DNA from: Cepaea nemoralis
Lineage: Eukaryota > Mollusca > Gastropoda > Stylommatophora > Helicidae
DNA: 64,000 nucleotides
Direction of reading: 5' to 3'
NCBI GenBank assembly: GCA_014155875.1
Contig: JACEFZ010015007.1
Location: forward strand, 169,738 to 233,737
Shown here: one piece after another, positions 1 to 12,007 of the stretch
How the letters are laid out: each line of letters starts with the position of its first letter
Numbering within the stretch: position 1 is the stretch's first letter
The notes under the pieces: generated by a model
Told to the model about the DNA's origin: nothing
The model's database searches: none
Seen by the model: only the letters and a program-made list of their open reading frames with translations
Made by a program: the position numbers and the translations under genes

Positions 1-92
1 TAGTCGCTGATTAAAAAACCGCCTTCACTGATCGAGCCATGACTTTTCTTCTAGCTTGTTGTAAAATATAGTGGAACCTGTTGAGTGTGACT
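1..92 (-). repeat. Fragment of the 3' LTR of gypsy copy 1
   Basis: These bases match the middle of the copy 1 5' LTR at about 21584-21665 almost base for base. They abut truncated RT sequence at about 93. The simplest reading is a deletion that removed the rest of RT, all of RNase H, the polypurine tract and the U3 part of the 3' LTR. The rest of this LTR would lie left of the window. Confidence 0.7.
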
Positions 93-93
93 G

Positions 94-310
94 TTAAAGA
101 GTCGATAGTCTATACACAACCGGTGTTCTCCACTTGGTTTGCGTAACAAAACCACCTCGTATTGTATGGGGATGTGGATGGCGCGATCACGTCATCCTTC
201 AGCAGTTTCTGTATTTCCTCCTCCAGGGCCTTTTCTCTAGAGAATGGCACAGGGTAAACCTTTTGGCGAACAGGCTCTTGTGTGGTCAAGGTCATCTCGA
301 ACTCAACCAA
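94..310 (-). pseudogene. pol: Reverse transcriptase N-terminus, truncated, copy 1
   Basis: Residues such as QKVYPVPFSREKALEEEIQK and DVIAPSTSPYN are the opening of a Ty3/gypsy RT fingers domain. The sequence then matches copy 2 only to about position 94, after which LTR-like sequence begins. The palm with its catalytic aspartates is absent, so no activity is possible. Confidence 0.82.
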
Positions 311-316
311 CCTCGT

Positions 317-994
317 TCATCCTGGTTTATCAGTCAGTATCTGCTTATGAGACTCGAGAACCTGGGTAATCTTTTCCCTCTCCTGGGGAGTCAGATCAGG
401 GTTCACCTGCACATCCCTATAGGTTTCCTGGTGTACCAGTGGATATTCCCTGCCCTCGTTGGTTCCCGTTTCAATCTCCACTGCGACTGCCATTGCCATG
501 AGGTGGGCTGCTTTGACTCCGGGTCTCTCCTCGTACTTCCGCGGGAGATTAATATGGAAAATCTTCGACTTTCCCCGGATCCGGATCTGATAGTTGGTTC
601 TGGATACCACCCTTTCCACGGGAAATGGTCCTTGCCAACCTATCTCCAGTTTGTTGGTTCCCGTTGGGAGTAGCAACAAGACTTTGTCTCCCACCTCTAG
701 AGATCTGTCTTTAGACCTACGGTTGTAGTAAGCCGCATGTCTTTTTCTGGCCTTTCGCAAGTTCTGAGTCGCCAGAGTCCAGCCCGTGTGAAGTTTTTCT
801 TTCAGTTCCTCCACGTATTTATAAGAGGAGATCACTTTTTCTGACGTTCCCTCCTCAATCCAGCTCCTCAACATGGCTTCCAATGGTCCTTTGATTGGAC
901 GACCAAACAGCAAAGTAGCGGGTGGTTGTCCTGTTGAGCCATGAGACACTTCCCGATACGCGAAAAGTGCTGCTGGGATATATTCATCCCACAA
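317..994 (-). pseudogene. pol: Integrase C-terminal domain with GPY/F module, leading into RT, copy 1
   Basis: This 225-codon frame continues integrase after a frameshift. It starts at WDEYIPAALFAYREV, the end of the core. It includes a basic stretch and the KVLLLLP...WQGPFPVERV pattern of the GPY/F module common in Ty3/gypsy integrases (about residues 100-150). The last part (LTPQEREKITQVLESH, then LTDKPG) is the segment that leads into RT. No chromodomain is visible. The order integrase then RT is therefore covalent in this copy too. Confidence 0.85.
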
Positions 995-2118
995 TAAGGT
1001 TTTTCCTGTGCCAGTTTCCGGAGCATTGTCATCAACGTGCCGTTGAAACGCTCTACTTGTCCATTGGCTTGAGGGTGGTAAGGGCTGGTGTGAATATGGT
1101 TAGAGTGGAACACCCTAAATACCTCCTCCATGAGTTTCCCACAAAACTGGGACCCATTGTCGGTCAGAATCTGATTAGGGAAGCCTAATCTGGTAAAGGC
1201 CTCCATCAGTGCGTCAGCCACTCGTTTCGAGTCAATTGTGGTCAATGGTATGGCTTCGGCCCACATTGTAAAGCAATCCACCATTGTGAGTATGTACATG
1301 TTCCTCTTCCTAGTCCTAGGAAGTGGACCCACGATGTCGATGGCTACCCTCTCGAAAGGAGAGTTCATGATGGGCATTTCACCCAAGACCACCGGCGCTG
1401 TCCAGTGTTTCGGTGCCACCCTCTGGCACTCAGGGCATGACTTCACATACCGACGCACATCACCGGTCATTCCCGGCCAATAGTAATGGCAGGAAATTCG
1501 CTGCATGGTGGCGGCAATACCCATATGCCCACTAAATGAGATGGTATGCCCCATATGAAGAATTTGGGAACGGTAGGCCTTAGGGACTACCAACTGACCG
1601 TGTAGGTTGTCTCCCCTTCCGGCTCTCCTGTAGAGTATCCTATTCTTCATGTAGTACTGCCCCCGTTTTGGTGGATCAGCACTTCTCTGCAGCTTCTTGT
1701 AGCAAGGACGTAAGGTTGCATCCTCACTCTGGGCAGTTCGCAACTCCCCCGGCAGTGGGTTAGTGACAATTGCTTCTGCCTGATCAGTTCTCGTCTGAGA
1801 GCGAGTCTGAATTGCTCCCATATGGATTGGCTCCCTGGGCATTCCCAGAAAGACATACCGGCAACCAAGGATGACGGGAAAAATGGGATCGGTCAATACA
1901 GCGGCCTTGATTGTGCCGGTGACATATCTTGACCGAATCTCCACTTTGGCGATTGGCAACTTCATGGCCACAGCACTCTTCTGTGCAGGCTGTATCTCCA
2001 TGGTCTCACCTGTGAATTGTTCTGGGTGTACCAGATCCGCAGAAATCACGGCCTCCCCGTCCAGGCCAGTGTCATATAGACACTCAACGTGTCGGCCGTT
2101 AACCTCTATCAATTCCAC
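868..2118 (-). pseudogene. pol: Protease plus integrase N-terminal and core domains, copy 1
   Basis: A 416-codon frame. Residues about 1-95 are a retropepsin-type aspartic protease with active site LYDTGLDG and second motif VILGC. A linker follows, then the integrase zinc-binding domain, with H..H near HMGHTISFSGHMG and C..C in SCPECQ. The catalytic core has the first aspartate in AIDIVGPL, the second in LTDNGSQF, and the glutamate in GQVERFNG. The direct passage from protease to integrase without RT is seen within this single frame. The frame breaks near 990-1000, and integrase continues in another frame. Confidence 0.88.
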
Positions 2119-3131
2119 TACAGGTGGCTTATCCTGGTATGGGGCTCTTCCTCAGCCTCGACCTGTTCGGTGGACTCCACCTTGGGTTCCACTGGGCACA
2201 CGACGAAATGAGAGTCTCCTGACTTAAACCTGCAGTCTTTAGCATTATGCGTGTTCGACCTGCAGTGTTTGCGCCATTTCCCTGTCCTAGATTTTTTCGT
2301 GCCAGACTTCGGTGAGCTCTCCTGGTTGAGAGCTTCCTTGTCGACCTCAGCATTTTCAGGTGGCAACCTCCTTTGGAGCCACTTGACACGCCGCGAAGTG
2401 AGGGCTCTTAGCCTTCGATTTGCAGTCCCTCGTATTGTGAGAGGGCGACTTACAAATCGAACACCACTTCTCCGTCCACTGTCGTTTTGGTGAAGAGTTC
2501 GAGGTGCTCTTGCTTCCTCCTTTGTCTTCTCCAAACTCTCCTCTGAAATTTTAACATATGGTTCCACTTTCTTAGTTCCCGTGCTTTTGGATTTCTTCCG
2601 GTCATGTTTCTCCTGACCTTTGGTGTTTGTGGAATGGTTTTCTCCAGCCTCCCCATGTACCTCGACGAACCGTTCTGCCAATTTCGTCACGATGTCGATA
2701 CGTTCCGCCCCTTGTTCTCCCAAGAATGTCCTGAGAGGTTTCGACATTTGCTTTCGCATCTGGTCGACTATCATGAGCTCTTCCAGACTCTCATAGTCAT
2801 GCGCGAACCCAGCCAAATCCATCCACTTATGGAGATAGGATTTCAGACGCAGACTGTAGGCGGCAAACAACTCTCCCGGTTCTCGTTTCGCTGCTCGAAA
2901 TTTTTTCCGGTAGGTATGTGACGTAACTTCGAAACGTTTCAGCAGAGCCGTTTTCAATTCGTCGTAATTGTTCTCGTGTCCTGGCGGCAGGCGGGAGTAA
3001 ACCTTGTAACCTGTCCCGCGTAATCCCTGGGACAACTTAAGACTACCATTTGTCACGATCCAGACCCATAGCAACAGACATTGCCTCGAAGCGTTGTAAG
3101 TACTGGTCGATTTTCTCTTTGTCTTCTTCAT
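2118..3131 (-). pseudogene. gag: gag capsid/nucleocapsid, copy 1
   Basis: A 337-codon frame. After about 30 residues it carries the capsid C-terminal region, resembling the SCAN domain (motifs YRKKFRAAKREPGELF, LHKWMD, MRKQMSKPLRTFLG, AERF). A lysine-rich linker follows. The nucleocapsid should hold two CCHC knuckles. Here the first is lost by frameshift. The second is damaged because its first cysteine has become arginine (WRKHCRSNTHNAKDC). It overlaps the protease-integrase frame by one base at 2118, so gag and pol are in different frames in this copy, probably through decay. In copy 2 gag and protease share one frame. Confidence 0.8.
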
Positions 3132-3573
3132 AGACAGTCAAACGAAACTTCATAGCATGGTAACTATGTCCACCCACTGGGGTTGAGCCAGGGAGAGAGG
3201 AACCTCTCACTGCTCCCTCAGTTTCCCCACTAGATTGCCTCTTAAGCTCGAGTTCCCGCATTCGGTACTCATGCTCCCTTTTCTGAGCTTCTTGTTGAGC
3301 TTCCAAGCTCTTAGCAGCTTGCTCCGCTTCAATATTCTTAGCAGCATGCTCAGCTTCAAGTTTCCTAGCAGCTTGCTCAGCTTCCAGTTTCCTAGCAGCT
3401 TGCTCAGCTTCAAGTTCTAACCTTTTAGTGGCTTGCTCAGCTTCCAATCTCTTAGTCTCTAACTCCATCTTTCTTAATTCCATCTCGGCCTTCCGATCTT
3501 CCCTTTCTGCTTGACGAAAATCTCTCTCCACCTCCTGTATGTACTCTGTTAGTGCAGAACCCGACAAGCCCAT
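3043..3573 (-). pseudogene. gag: gag N-terminal part, copy 1 (coiled coil)
   Basis: This 176-codon frame is the N-terminal region of gag. It begins with a short leader (MGLSGSALTEYIQ), followed by a long highly charged heptad-like stretch with repeated KLEAEQAA units (about residues 25-105), then a linker leading into the capsid. Copy 2 has an equivalent but slightly longer start. Here a one-base deletion just upstream (about 3575-3585) puts the true start in another frame. The frame breaks again near 3050-3130, where capsid continues in the overlapping frame. The coiled coil probably supports particle assembly; that is inference. Confidence 0.75.
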
Positions 3574-3892
3574 TCCTTCCCCCTTGCCCTTAGTTCTGCC
3601 ATATCTAGTTTAGGAGTGGCAATATTTCAGAGACGGTGAGTCAGCAGGTTGAGTGTAAAGTTTCTCCAAACAATTATATAGATATTCACTATGTAAAATG
3701 TATCTATATATTTAACACCACACAGCACAGCACAAAACAATCTCTCAATGACAAGAGTAGAATTAGGACCAAAGACCTATGTAGACTTGTGAAGTGTGAA
3801 CAGGTATGATATGTGTCTTAACTCCTATCCACATTCACCCTAGCTGGACCCTCATTAATATGATATCACCACCCCGTGTCGAGCCCCAGTAA

Positions 3893-4011
3893 TGTCGTAA
3901 TACAGTGTCGTCCCTGGGGTGAGGGAAATCAACACCCACATTCTTTTAACCCCATATCATTATCTTGAGGATCTTCTGTATTTCTGTCCACAACACCCCG
4001 TTCAGTCCCTT

Positions 4012-4100
<89 letters not shown>

Positions 4101-4686
4101 TACCACTGGATCCATGCCCCCTCTCATTCGTGTTCCAAAACATACTACACAACTCTAGCTTCTAACAAAATGACAAATTAATTTAATAAAGAAAAGTGTC
4201 AGGTATGTGCAAAGTGTATGTGTAGAATGTCTGTCGTATAATCTAGTGTGTATGCAGAATCAGACCGAACAGCTCAAGAGCAAAGTCTGCTTCATCACAG
4301 TACCGGCCACACAACAGCACCATAGATCAAGTACAGAAGGACCTCACCAAATGATGCGTCTCTCCGGCCAAGTGTCGACTTCCTCCAGTAGCTCTTGGAT
4401 AGTCCGGATGCCTGGTCACCAATAGTGGATATAGTCCAATACTGACCATGAATCTGACACACACAGTGTAACTAATATGTCACTAAAAGTTCTGTGATCT
4501 GATAACCCTTGTACAGTAAAATAATGTTTACTGTCACTTTGAAACTAAATGTTAGTAGTTAATTTCTCACTAGGAATTCACCAATTTGGAAAACACAATG
4601 TTAATTGGTAATGTCTCACAAAAATTCCCAATTTGGAAAAACACAATGTTTAATTTCCAGTTCTCTATATAACTACTATTGTTCCT
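3893..4686 (-). repeat. 5' LTR of gypsy copy 1, segment 1 (U5 end)
   Basis: The LTR begins in plus orientation with TGTCG, the same terminus as the copy 2 LTR at 19073, and contains the shared block GTGTCGTCCCTGG. It has no open frame of note. It is cut at 4686 by element P, which duplicated TTCCT (4682-4686 and 21439-21443), and resumes at 21444. The three segments together give about 1.93 kb. Confidence 0.82.
4014..4096. repeat. (CT)n microsatellite
   Basis: Uninterrupted CT repeat of about 80 bp inside the copy 1 LTR. Any Ser-Leu or Arg-Glu frames across it are by-products of the repeat. Confidence 0.97.
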
Positions 4687-5501
4687 TGACATATGCCTGG
4701 GTCATTGACATTGAGATGAGTGACCTTTGTAGCGAGACTACGAGAAAAACAACTAACCATGAGAAATAATGGTGAGGGTGAGTGAAGACCCCAGGGTGTA
4801 TGTGGAGAAAGACAGTTTTAGGCTGGGGTGTAATGTTGTTGGGAGCCCAGGGAGGGGCTACACAGCAGGGTTAAAAGACAGTGGAAAACTTTGACTAGTC
4901 AGTGGAAGCTGAGACCGACTGAGGTTCGGTTTGTGTGAAGTCAAGGGACTTCAGGCAGTTGATGTTTTAGCGCCGAGCTGATCGGTGAGCTAATACGTGT
5001 TAGTTTAGACTGACTGCGGTCAGATCTTTTGTTGTGTTGTTCTCCCAGTGGTGAAGACAGGCTTGAAACCCAGTGGGGGTTGGATAGTAATGGAGGCCTG
5101 AACCCAGAGTGGGTTTATAGTTAGTGGAGACTAGACCCATGTGTGCGGGTGTATTGTGTGAGGTCCAGCTGTGGATAGGAGCTGGATTACCTGTCTTATG
5201 GATTTGAGATGAAGCAGGCCGTGAGAAGACAGTAATGTGTGCTGGTTAAATTGTGAGGAGGATATTTATATTCTATGGATGATCTTGTGTCTGGATATAT
5301 AAGGATGTTCCGTTTGTCCGTGTTCTTTCTGTATTAAAGGATTATGTGCGCCAACTCAATCTTGTTTACTGACTGATGGATGTGTATTACTGGGGTGAGT
5401 TGCATTGTGAGACAGTTAGATATCTCAATTGATACACTAGGAGCATCGTTACCTAGACAACGACCATCTCACGCACGTATCATAAAGAACGTCGTGTGAT
5501 A
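4687..5501 (+). repeat. 5' LTR of element P
   Basis: Starts TGACATATGCC and ends GTCGTGTGATA. It is an 815-bp direct repeat of the split 3' LTR. A TATA-like GATATATAAGG near 5295 and an ATTAAA near 5333 would fit a promoter and polyadenylation signal. A candidate primer-binding site TGGATGGCTCG starts at 5504. Confidence 0.88.
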
Positions 5502-7883
<2,382 letters not shown>

Positions 7884-8222
7884 ATGCCTAATTTAATGGA
7901 ATATATTGAAGCAGGTTAACGGTTAGGCCTAAAGGGTAAAGAGTTACAGGAGTATGCAGAAGCAAAAGAACAGAATCAATTGGAAAGAGATCAAAGACAG
8001 ACCGAAAGGGAAAACAAGCGTCTACAGGAAGAGAAAGAGACACAAGTGAAACTAGCTGAAATGGAAAACAAGCGTCTACAGGAAGTAAAGTTAGCTGAAA
8101 TGGAAAACAAGCGTTTACAGGAAGAGAAAGAGCCACAAATGAAAATGGAAATTGAGAAAGAGAAGATCAAGTGTCAGATGCAAACTGAAATTAAGTTAAA
8201 AAAAATTATAACTATCATCTAA
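7884..8222 (+). pseudogene. gag: gag N-terminal coiled coil of element P
   Basis: The frame opens with an ATG at 7884 (MPNLMEYIEAG), has a stop at 7917-7919, then continues in frame with GLKGKELQEY and repeated NKRLQEEK/KLAEMENK heptads to a stop at 8220. The layout matches the gag N-terminus of copies 1 and 2 (GLSGSALTEYIQ followed by charged repeats). A frame break at the A-run near 8198-8205 separates it from the capsid frame downstream. Confidence 0.7.
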
Positions 8223-8268
8223 GGGTCAAAGTGAGGAAAACAGAAGACCTTCACAGTCATCACAACGA

Positions 8269-10272
8269 TTGAAACTGCCATACTTTACGGACCGGGATTG
8301 TCTTGAATCCTATCTTGGGAGATTCGAATCGTCTGTAAAAACATTAGGCATTCCAGAAGCGGAGTATGCGATGCGGCTGGTCGAGTTTCTTACGGGTAAG
8401 GCACTAGACACCGTGTTCAATTTACCTGTAGAAGAAAGAAACAACTACACTATCTTGCGTCAACGCTTGCTGACAAAGTTCCAACTAACTGAACATGGAT
8501 ATAGAACAACATTTAGACAGTTAGTGCCAGAGACAAATCAAGATTTCACAGATTTTGTTAACACAGTAAAGAACACATTTAACAAATGGATGGAGCTTGC
8601 AGAAGTAGGAAAAGATTTTAATAAATTAGTGGATTTAGTGTTAAGAGACAAAGTTTTATCATCATGCAATACAAACTTAGTGGCTTTCTTTGAGGAACGT
8701 AAGCCAAAGGACATAGACACAATGTCACAGTTAGGGCAAAATTACATGACTGCACATCCTAACAGTTCTATTGGTAGACTAATGAGTGAGGAAATAGGTT
8801 GTGCAGCGTACACTAATCAGGACCAGAATCCAGTTATCAGACCAAGGGCGAAAAGTGTGGATTCAGCACAGACGTATGAACAACAAGAGTCTCAAGATAA
8901 TGGTTTCCGTGGCAACCATGTTGGTAGAGTAGGACGGTACCCATACAAAAGGGGGAATTTCCAGAGACGTCTAAATAGTTATGCCGGATTCTGGAATTGT
9001 GGAAGCTGGAGACACAAGGCAGCACAGTGTGATGCACAACCATCCAGTGAGCCAACAAGTAACGCAAGGAAGGAGATCATCTGTTTCAAATGTGGAAAGA
9101 AGGGGCATGTCAGCCATCAATGTAGGATGAGAGAAACAGAGCACTCAAATGCAGTGCAAGTATTTGAGACGCTGAACAATGAAGATTGTAGTGGGTGCAA
9201 ACCTCTTTTTGAAAAAGACGGTCAGCCAGTCTTAATATGTGGTCACACAGTTAAAGCAGGATCAGCAGTGCATGAAGGAGGAAGTCTGAAGATGCACCAT
9301 GGATTTGTTAATGATAGGTCAGCGTTAACAATTAGGGATTCCGGATGTACGTCCATCAGATTTAGAAAGAGTTTATTGCATCCCTCGGATTATACAGGGA
9401 AAAAGATTAGATCCATAACATTTAATGGGACAGTAGAATTCTACCCATTAGCCGTGATAACAGTGAAAACACCATATATCACAGGAAGAGTGACAGCGTG
9501 TGTTCTGGACGCACCAGTGGCGGATTTAATCATAGGAAATGCAGCAGGAGTTAAAGATTGTACAGAAGAAGAAGTAGTTTATTGGGACCAGAAACATAGT
9601 TTAAGTAGTAGCGAGGTAGGTACCATAAGAAAACCTAAATTAGAGAGTATAGCTGAACAAGAAGAGGCACCTGAAGTAGACACAGGAACTCAGGGCAAGG
9701 ATAGTACAGCTGAGCAGGTGAGAATGGATCTCAAACATAGCGTTAGTGACTCCCAGAGACAAGATGATACGATAGACAAATGTTTCCAAGGGTGTAGCAA
9801 AGTGAGACATAGGCAATCAAAGAAGGGTAGATGGTGCTTTGGAAGGAAGAATAATGTTCTCACTCGCAGGTTTTCAGATGGCGGAACTACATGTGGGCAA
9901 GTAGTATTACCGTTAACACATAGAGACCAATATACTAGAACAGCTCAGGATAGGGCATGTGCAGGGCACATAGGAGTAAGGCGGAAGCAGCATAGAGCAG
10001 GATGCCAGATATATTGGCCAGAATTTAATAAAGAGGTCAGACTAAACAGAGACTCCAGTGTAACGGTACAATATGCAGATTGCAAAGTTAAGGCAGTTCA
10101 AAAGAGTGTTAACGACATCACTGAACCAGGGTTAGGATTAGCAAACAGATGTGTTAAAGATATAGGAAACATGAGGCATGGGTATATGAAGGGTAGACAC
10201 AGCATCGACAGAAATAGGTGGTGGTTTGAGGCAAGAAAAGAAGCACCCGATACAGGGTCGGTACACAAATAG
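8269..10272 (+). CDS. gag-pol: gag capsid, zinc knuckle, protease and integrase zinc finger of element P
   Basis: An open frame of 667 codons; the first codon counted is TTG at 8269, and the frame is open back to about 8212. Residues about 1-165 are a retrotransposon capsid with a SCAN-like C-terminal half (FRQLVPETNQDFTDF, FNKWMELAE). Around 242 is a degenerate knuckle (WNCGSWRHKAAQC) and at 272-285 an intact CCHC knuckle (CFKCGKKGHVSHQC). Near 357 is a protease active site written DSG (IRDSGCTSIR), with ADLIIGN near 420. After a linker, residues about 565-590 resemble the integrase zinc-binding segment (HIGVRRKQ, IYWPEF). The integrase core, RT and RNase H are missing. Protease followed directly by integrase again fits the Gmr1-type order. 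The gene is probably partly decayed. Confidence 0.78.
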   Translation: MKLPYFTDRDCLESYLGRFESSVKTLGIPEAEYAMRLVEFLTGKALDTVFNLPVEERNNYTILRQRLLTKFQLTEHGYRTTFRQLVPETNQDFTDFVNTVKNTFNKWMELAEVGKDFNKLVDLVLRDKVLSSCNTNLVAFFEERKPKDIDTMSQLGQNYMTAHPNSSIGRLMSEEIGCAAYTNQDQNPVIRPRAKSVDSAQTYEQQESQDNGFRGNHVGRVGRYPYKRGNFQRRLNSYAGFWNCGSWRHKAAQCDAQPSSEPTSNARKEIICFKCGKKGHVSHQCRMRETEHSNAVQVFETLNNEDCSGCKPLFEKDGQPVLICGHTVKAGSAVHEGGSLKMHHGFVNDRSALTIRDSGCTSIRFRKSLLHPSDYTGKKIRSITFNGTVEFYPLAVITVKTPYITGRVTACVLDAPVADLIIGNAAGVKDCTEEEVVYWDQKHSLSSSEVGTIRKPKLESIAEQEEAPEVDTGTQGKDSTAEQVRMDLKHSVSDSQRQDDTIDKCFQGCSKVRHRQSKKGRWCFGRKNNVLTRRFSDGGTTCGQVVLPLTHRDQYTRTAQDRACAGHIGVRRKQHRAGCQIYWPEFNKEVRLNRDSSVTVQYADCKVKAVQKSVNDITEPGLGLANRCVKDIGNMRHGYMKGRHSIDRNRWWFEARKEAPDTGSVHK

Positions 10273-10580
10273 GTTGTGTCTTTTTAAGGATGTTAATAGA
10301 CCTGCAGATACACAGATATGATGTTTCCTATGATGTATTATTATTATGTGATGTATTAGTTCATGCATTGGTACAAAAGATAGAAAGTTGGTTGTATTGA
10401 TGTGTGGGGAATATGGGAGTGTACTATGAGCATTTGACGTATTATTTGGTGTGGTAGCTAGAGTAAGGTGGAGCCATACTTAGGGCTACCCAGGCAATAT
10501 GTCCGGGTCACATATTTGATAAGTATTAGTCTCCCAACATTTGAAAACGATGTTTTCTTTTAGGGGGGGGGGGGGAGTAA
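10273..10580 (+). other. 3' untranslated region and polypurine tract of element P
   Basis: Non-coding sequence after the stop at 10270-10272. It ends in TTTTAGGGGGGGGGGG...GAGTAA (about 10557-10580), immediately before the 3' LTR TGACATATG. A purine run at that spot is the expected plus-strand primer of an LTR element. Confidence 0.75.
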
Positions 10581-11293
10581 TGACATATGCCTGGGTCATT
10601 GACATTGAGATGAGTGACCTTTGTAGCAAGACTACGAGAAAAACAACTAACCATGAGAAATAATGGTGAGGGTGAGTGAAGACCCCAGGGTGGATGGGGA
10701 GAAAGACAGTTTTGGGCTGGGGTGTAATGTTGTTGGGAGTCCAAGGAGGGGCTACACAGCAGGGTTAAAAGACAGTGGAAAACTTTGACTAGTCAGTGGA
10801 AGCTGAGACCGACTGAGGTTCGGTTTGTGTGAAGTCAAGGGACTTCAGGCAGTTGATGTTTTAGCGCCGAGCTGATCGGTGGGCTAATAAGTGTGAGTTT
10901 AGACTGACTGTGGTCAGATCTTTTGTTGTGTTGTTCTCCCAGTGGCGAAGACAGGCTTGAAACCCAGTGGGGGTTGGATAGTAATGGAGGCCTGAACCCA
11001 GAGTGGGTTTATAGTTAGTGGAGACTAGACCCATGTGTGCGGGTGTATTTTGTGAGGTCCAGCTAAGGATAGGAGCTGGATTACCTGTCTTATGGATTTG
11101 AGATGACGCAGGCCGTGAGAAGACAGTAATGTGTGCTGGTTAAATTGTGAGGAGGATATTTATATTCTATGGATGATCTTGTGTCTGGATATATAAGGAT
11201 GTTCCGTTTGTCCGTGTTCATTCTGTATTAAAGGATTATGTGCGCCAACTCAATCTTGTTTACTGACTGATGGATGTGTATTACTGGGGTGAG
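10581..11293 (+). repeat. 3' LTR of element P, first segment
   Basis: Direct repeat of 4687-5399. It is cut at 11293 by copy 2, and GTGAG (11289-11293) is repeated at 21332-21336. The remaining 102 bp of the LTR are at 21337-21438. Confidence 0.9.
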
Positions 11294-11970
11294 TGTCGTG
11301 TGTGTAAAGAATGAATGTCGTAGTAGTTCCTTGTTCTTCTTTACCACTTTAGTGTCGTCCCTGGAGTGAGGAGAATCAACACCCACATTTGTTTTAATTC
11401 GATATCTCTATTCTGGAGATATCCAGCAGACTCCGTCCACACACTCCTTCAATCTGAAGACACCTTCCTCTCACTCTTACTCACCCCTGGATCATGCGCC
11501 CTCTCATTCTTCCCCAACATAACATACTTGACAACTCTAGCCTCAACAAATAAAAACAAGAAATTTATTAAAGCAAAGAGTATATGTAGGAGAAGTGTGT
11601 GTGTGTGTACCAGGTGTAGAATGCGTGACGTGTATTCTAATGGTAGACCAGTGATTTACAAGCAAAGTCTGTAACATCATAGTGCTTAGCACACAACAGC
11701 ACCATTTTTTTCCGGACAGTGAACCTCACCCAGAAGATGACGACTTTCTCCAATCACTCGAACAAACAGGATGCTGGTAATCCGATAGACACTGTTGATC
11801 TTGGTCTTCACTCCACCACACGGTGAAGTTACTCTGTTTCCAAATATTTGTTTGAACTGATAGTCTTCCAATTAACTGAAATGTCACTTGGGGAAAATCT
11901 ACTGTTTATTAGTCTCTGTTTATAATATTCCCCCTCTTTTAGAACACAACCTATTAATGTTTGTTAGGTA

Positions 11971-12004
<34 letters not shown>
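11294..12004 (-). repeat. Partial LTR of the copy 2 type, ending in an AT tract
   Basis: Near-identical (about 99 percent by eye) to the first part of the 5' LTR at 19073-19820, except for the length of the GT tract. It stops in a (TA)n run at about 11975-12004. It begins TGTCG and abuts the GTGAG duplication. Confidence 0.85.

Positions 12005-12007
<3 letters not shown>

Larger units (their letters stand above)
93..3892 (-). mobile_element. Ty3/gypsy element copy 1, internal region, Gmr1-like order
   Basis: Read on the minus strand from 3892 down, this holds gag, protease, integrase and the first part of reverse transcriptase, so integrase precedes RT. Its 5' LTR starts at 3893 and continues, interrupted, to 26066. 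A candidate primer-binding site begins TGGGGCTCGACACGGGG four bases inside the LTR edge. It is not clearly matched to a known tRNA 3' end. The coding region has several frameshifts and its 3' part is deleted, so the copy is dead. Confidence 0.85.

Noticed and set aside
317..994. Chromodomain at the integrase end of copies 1 and 2
   Set aside because: The sequence after the GPY/F module passes into the RT-leading segment; no chromodomain pattern is visible.
10273..10580. An envelope-like gene after pol in P
   Set aside because: Only about 300 bp remain before the LTR and there is no frame of note; no envelope gene is seen in any element here.
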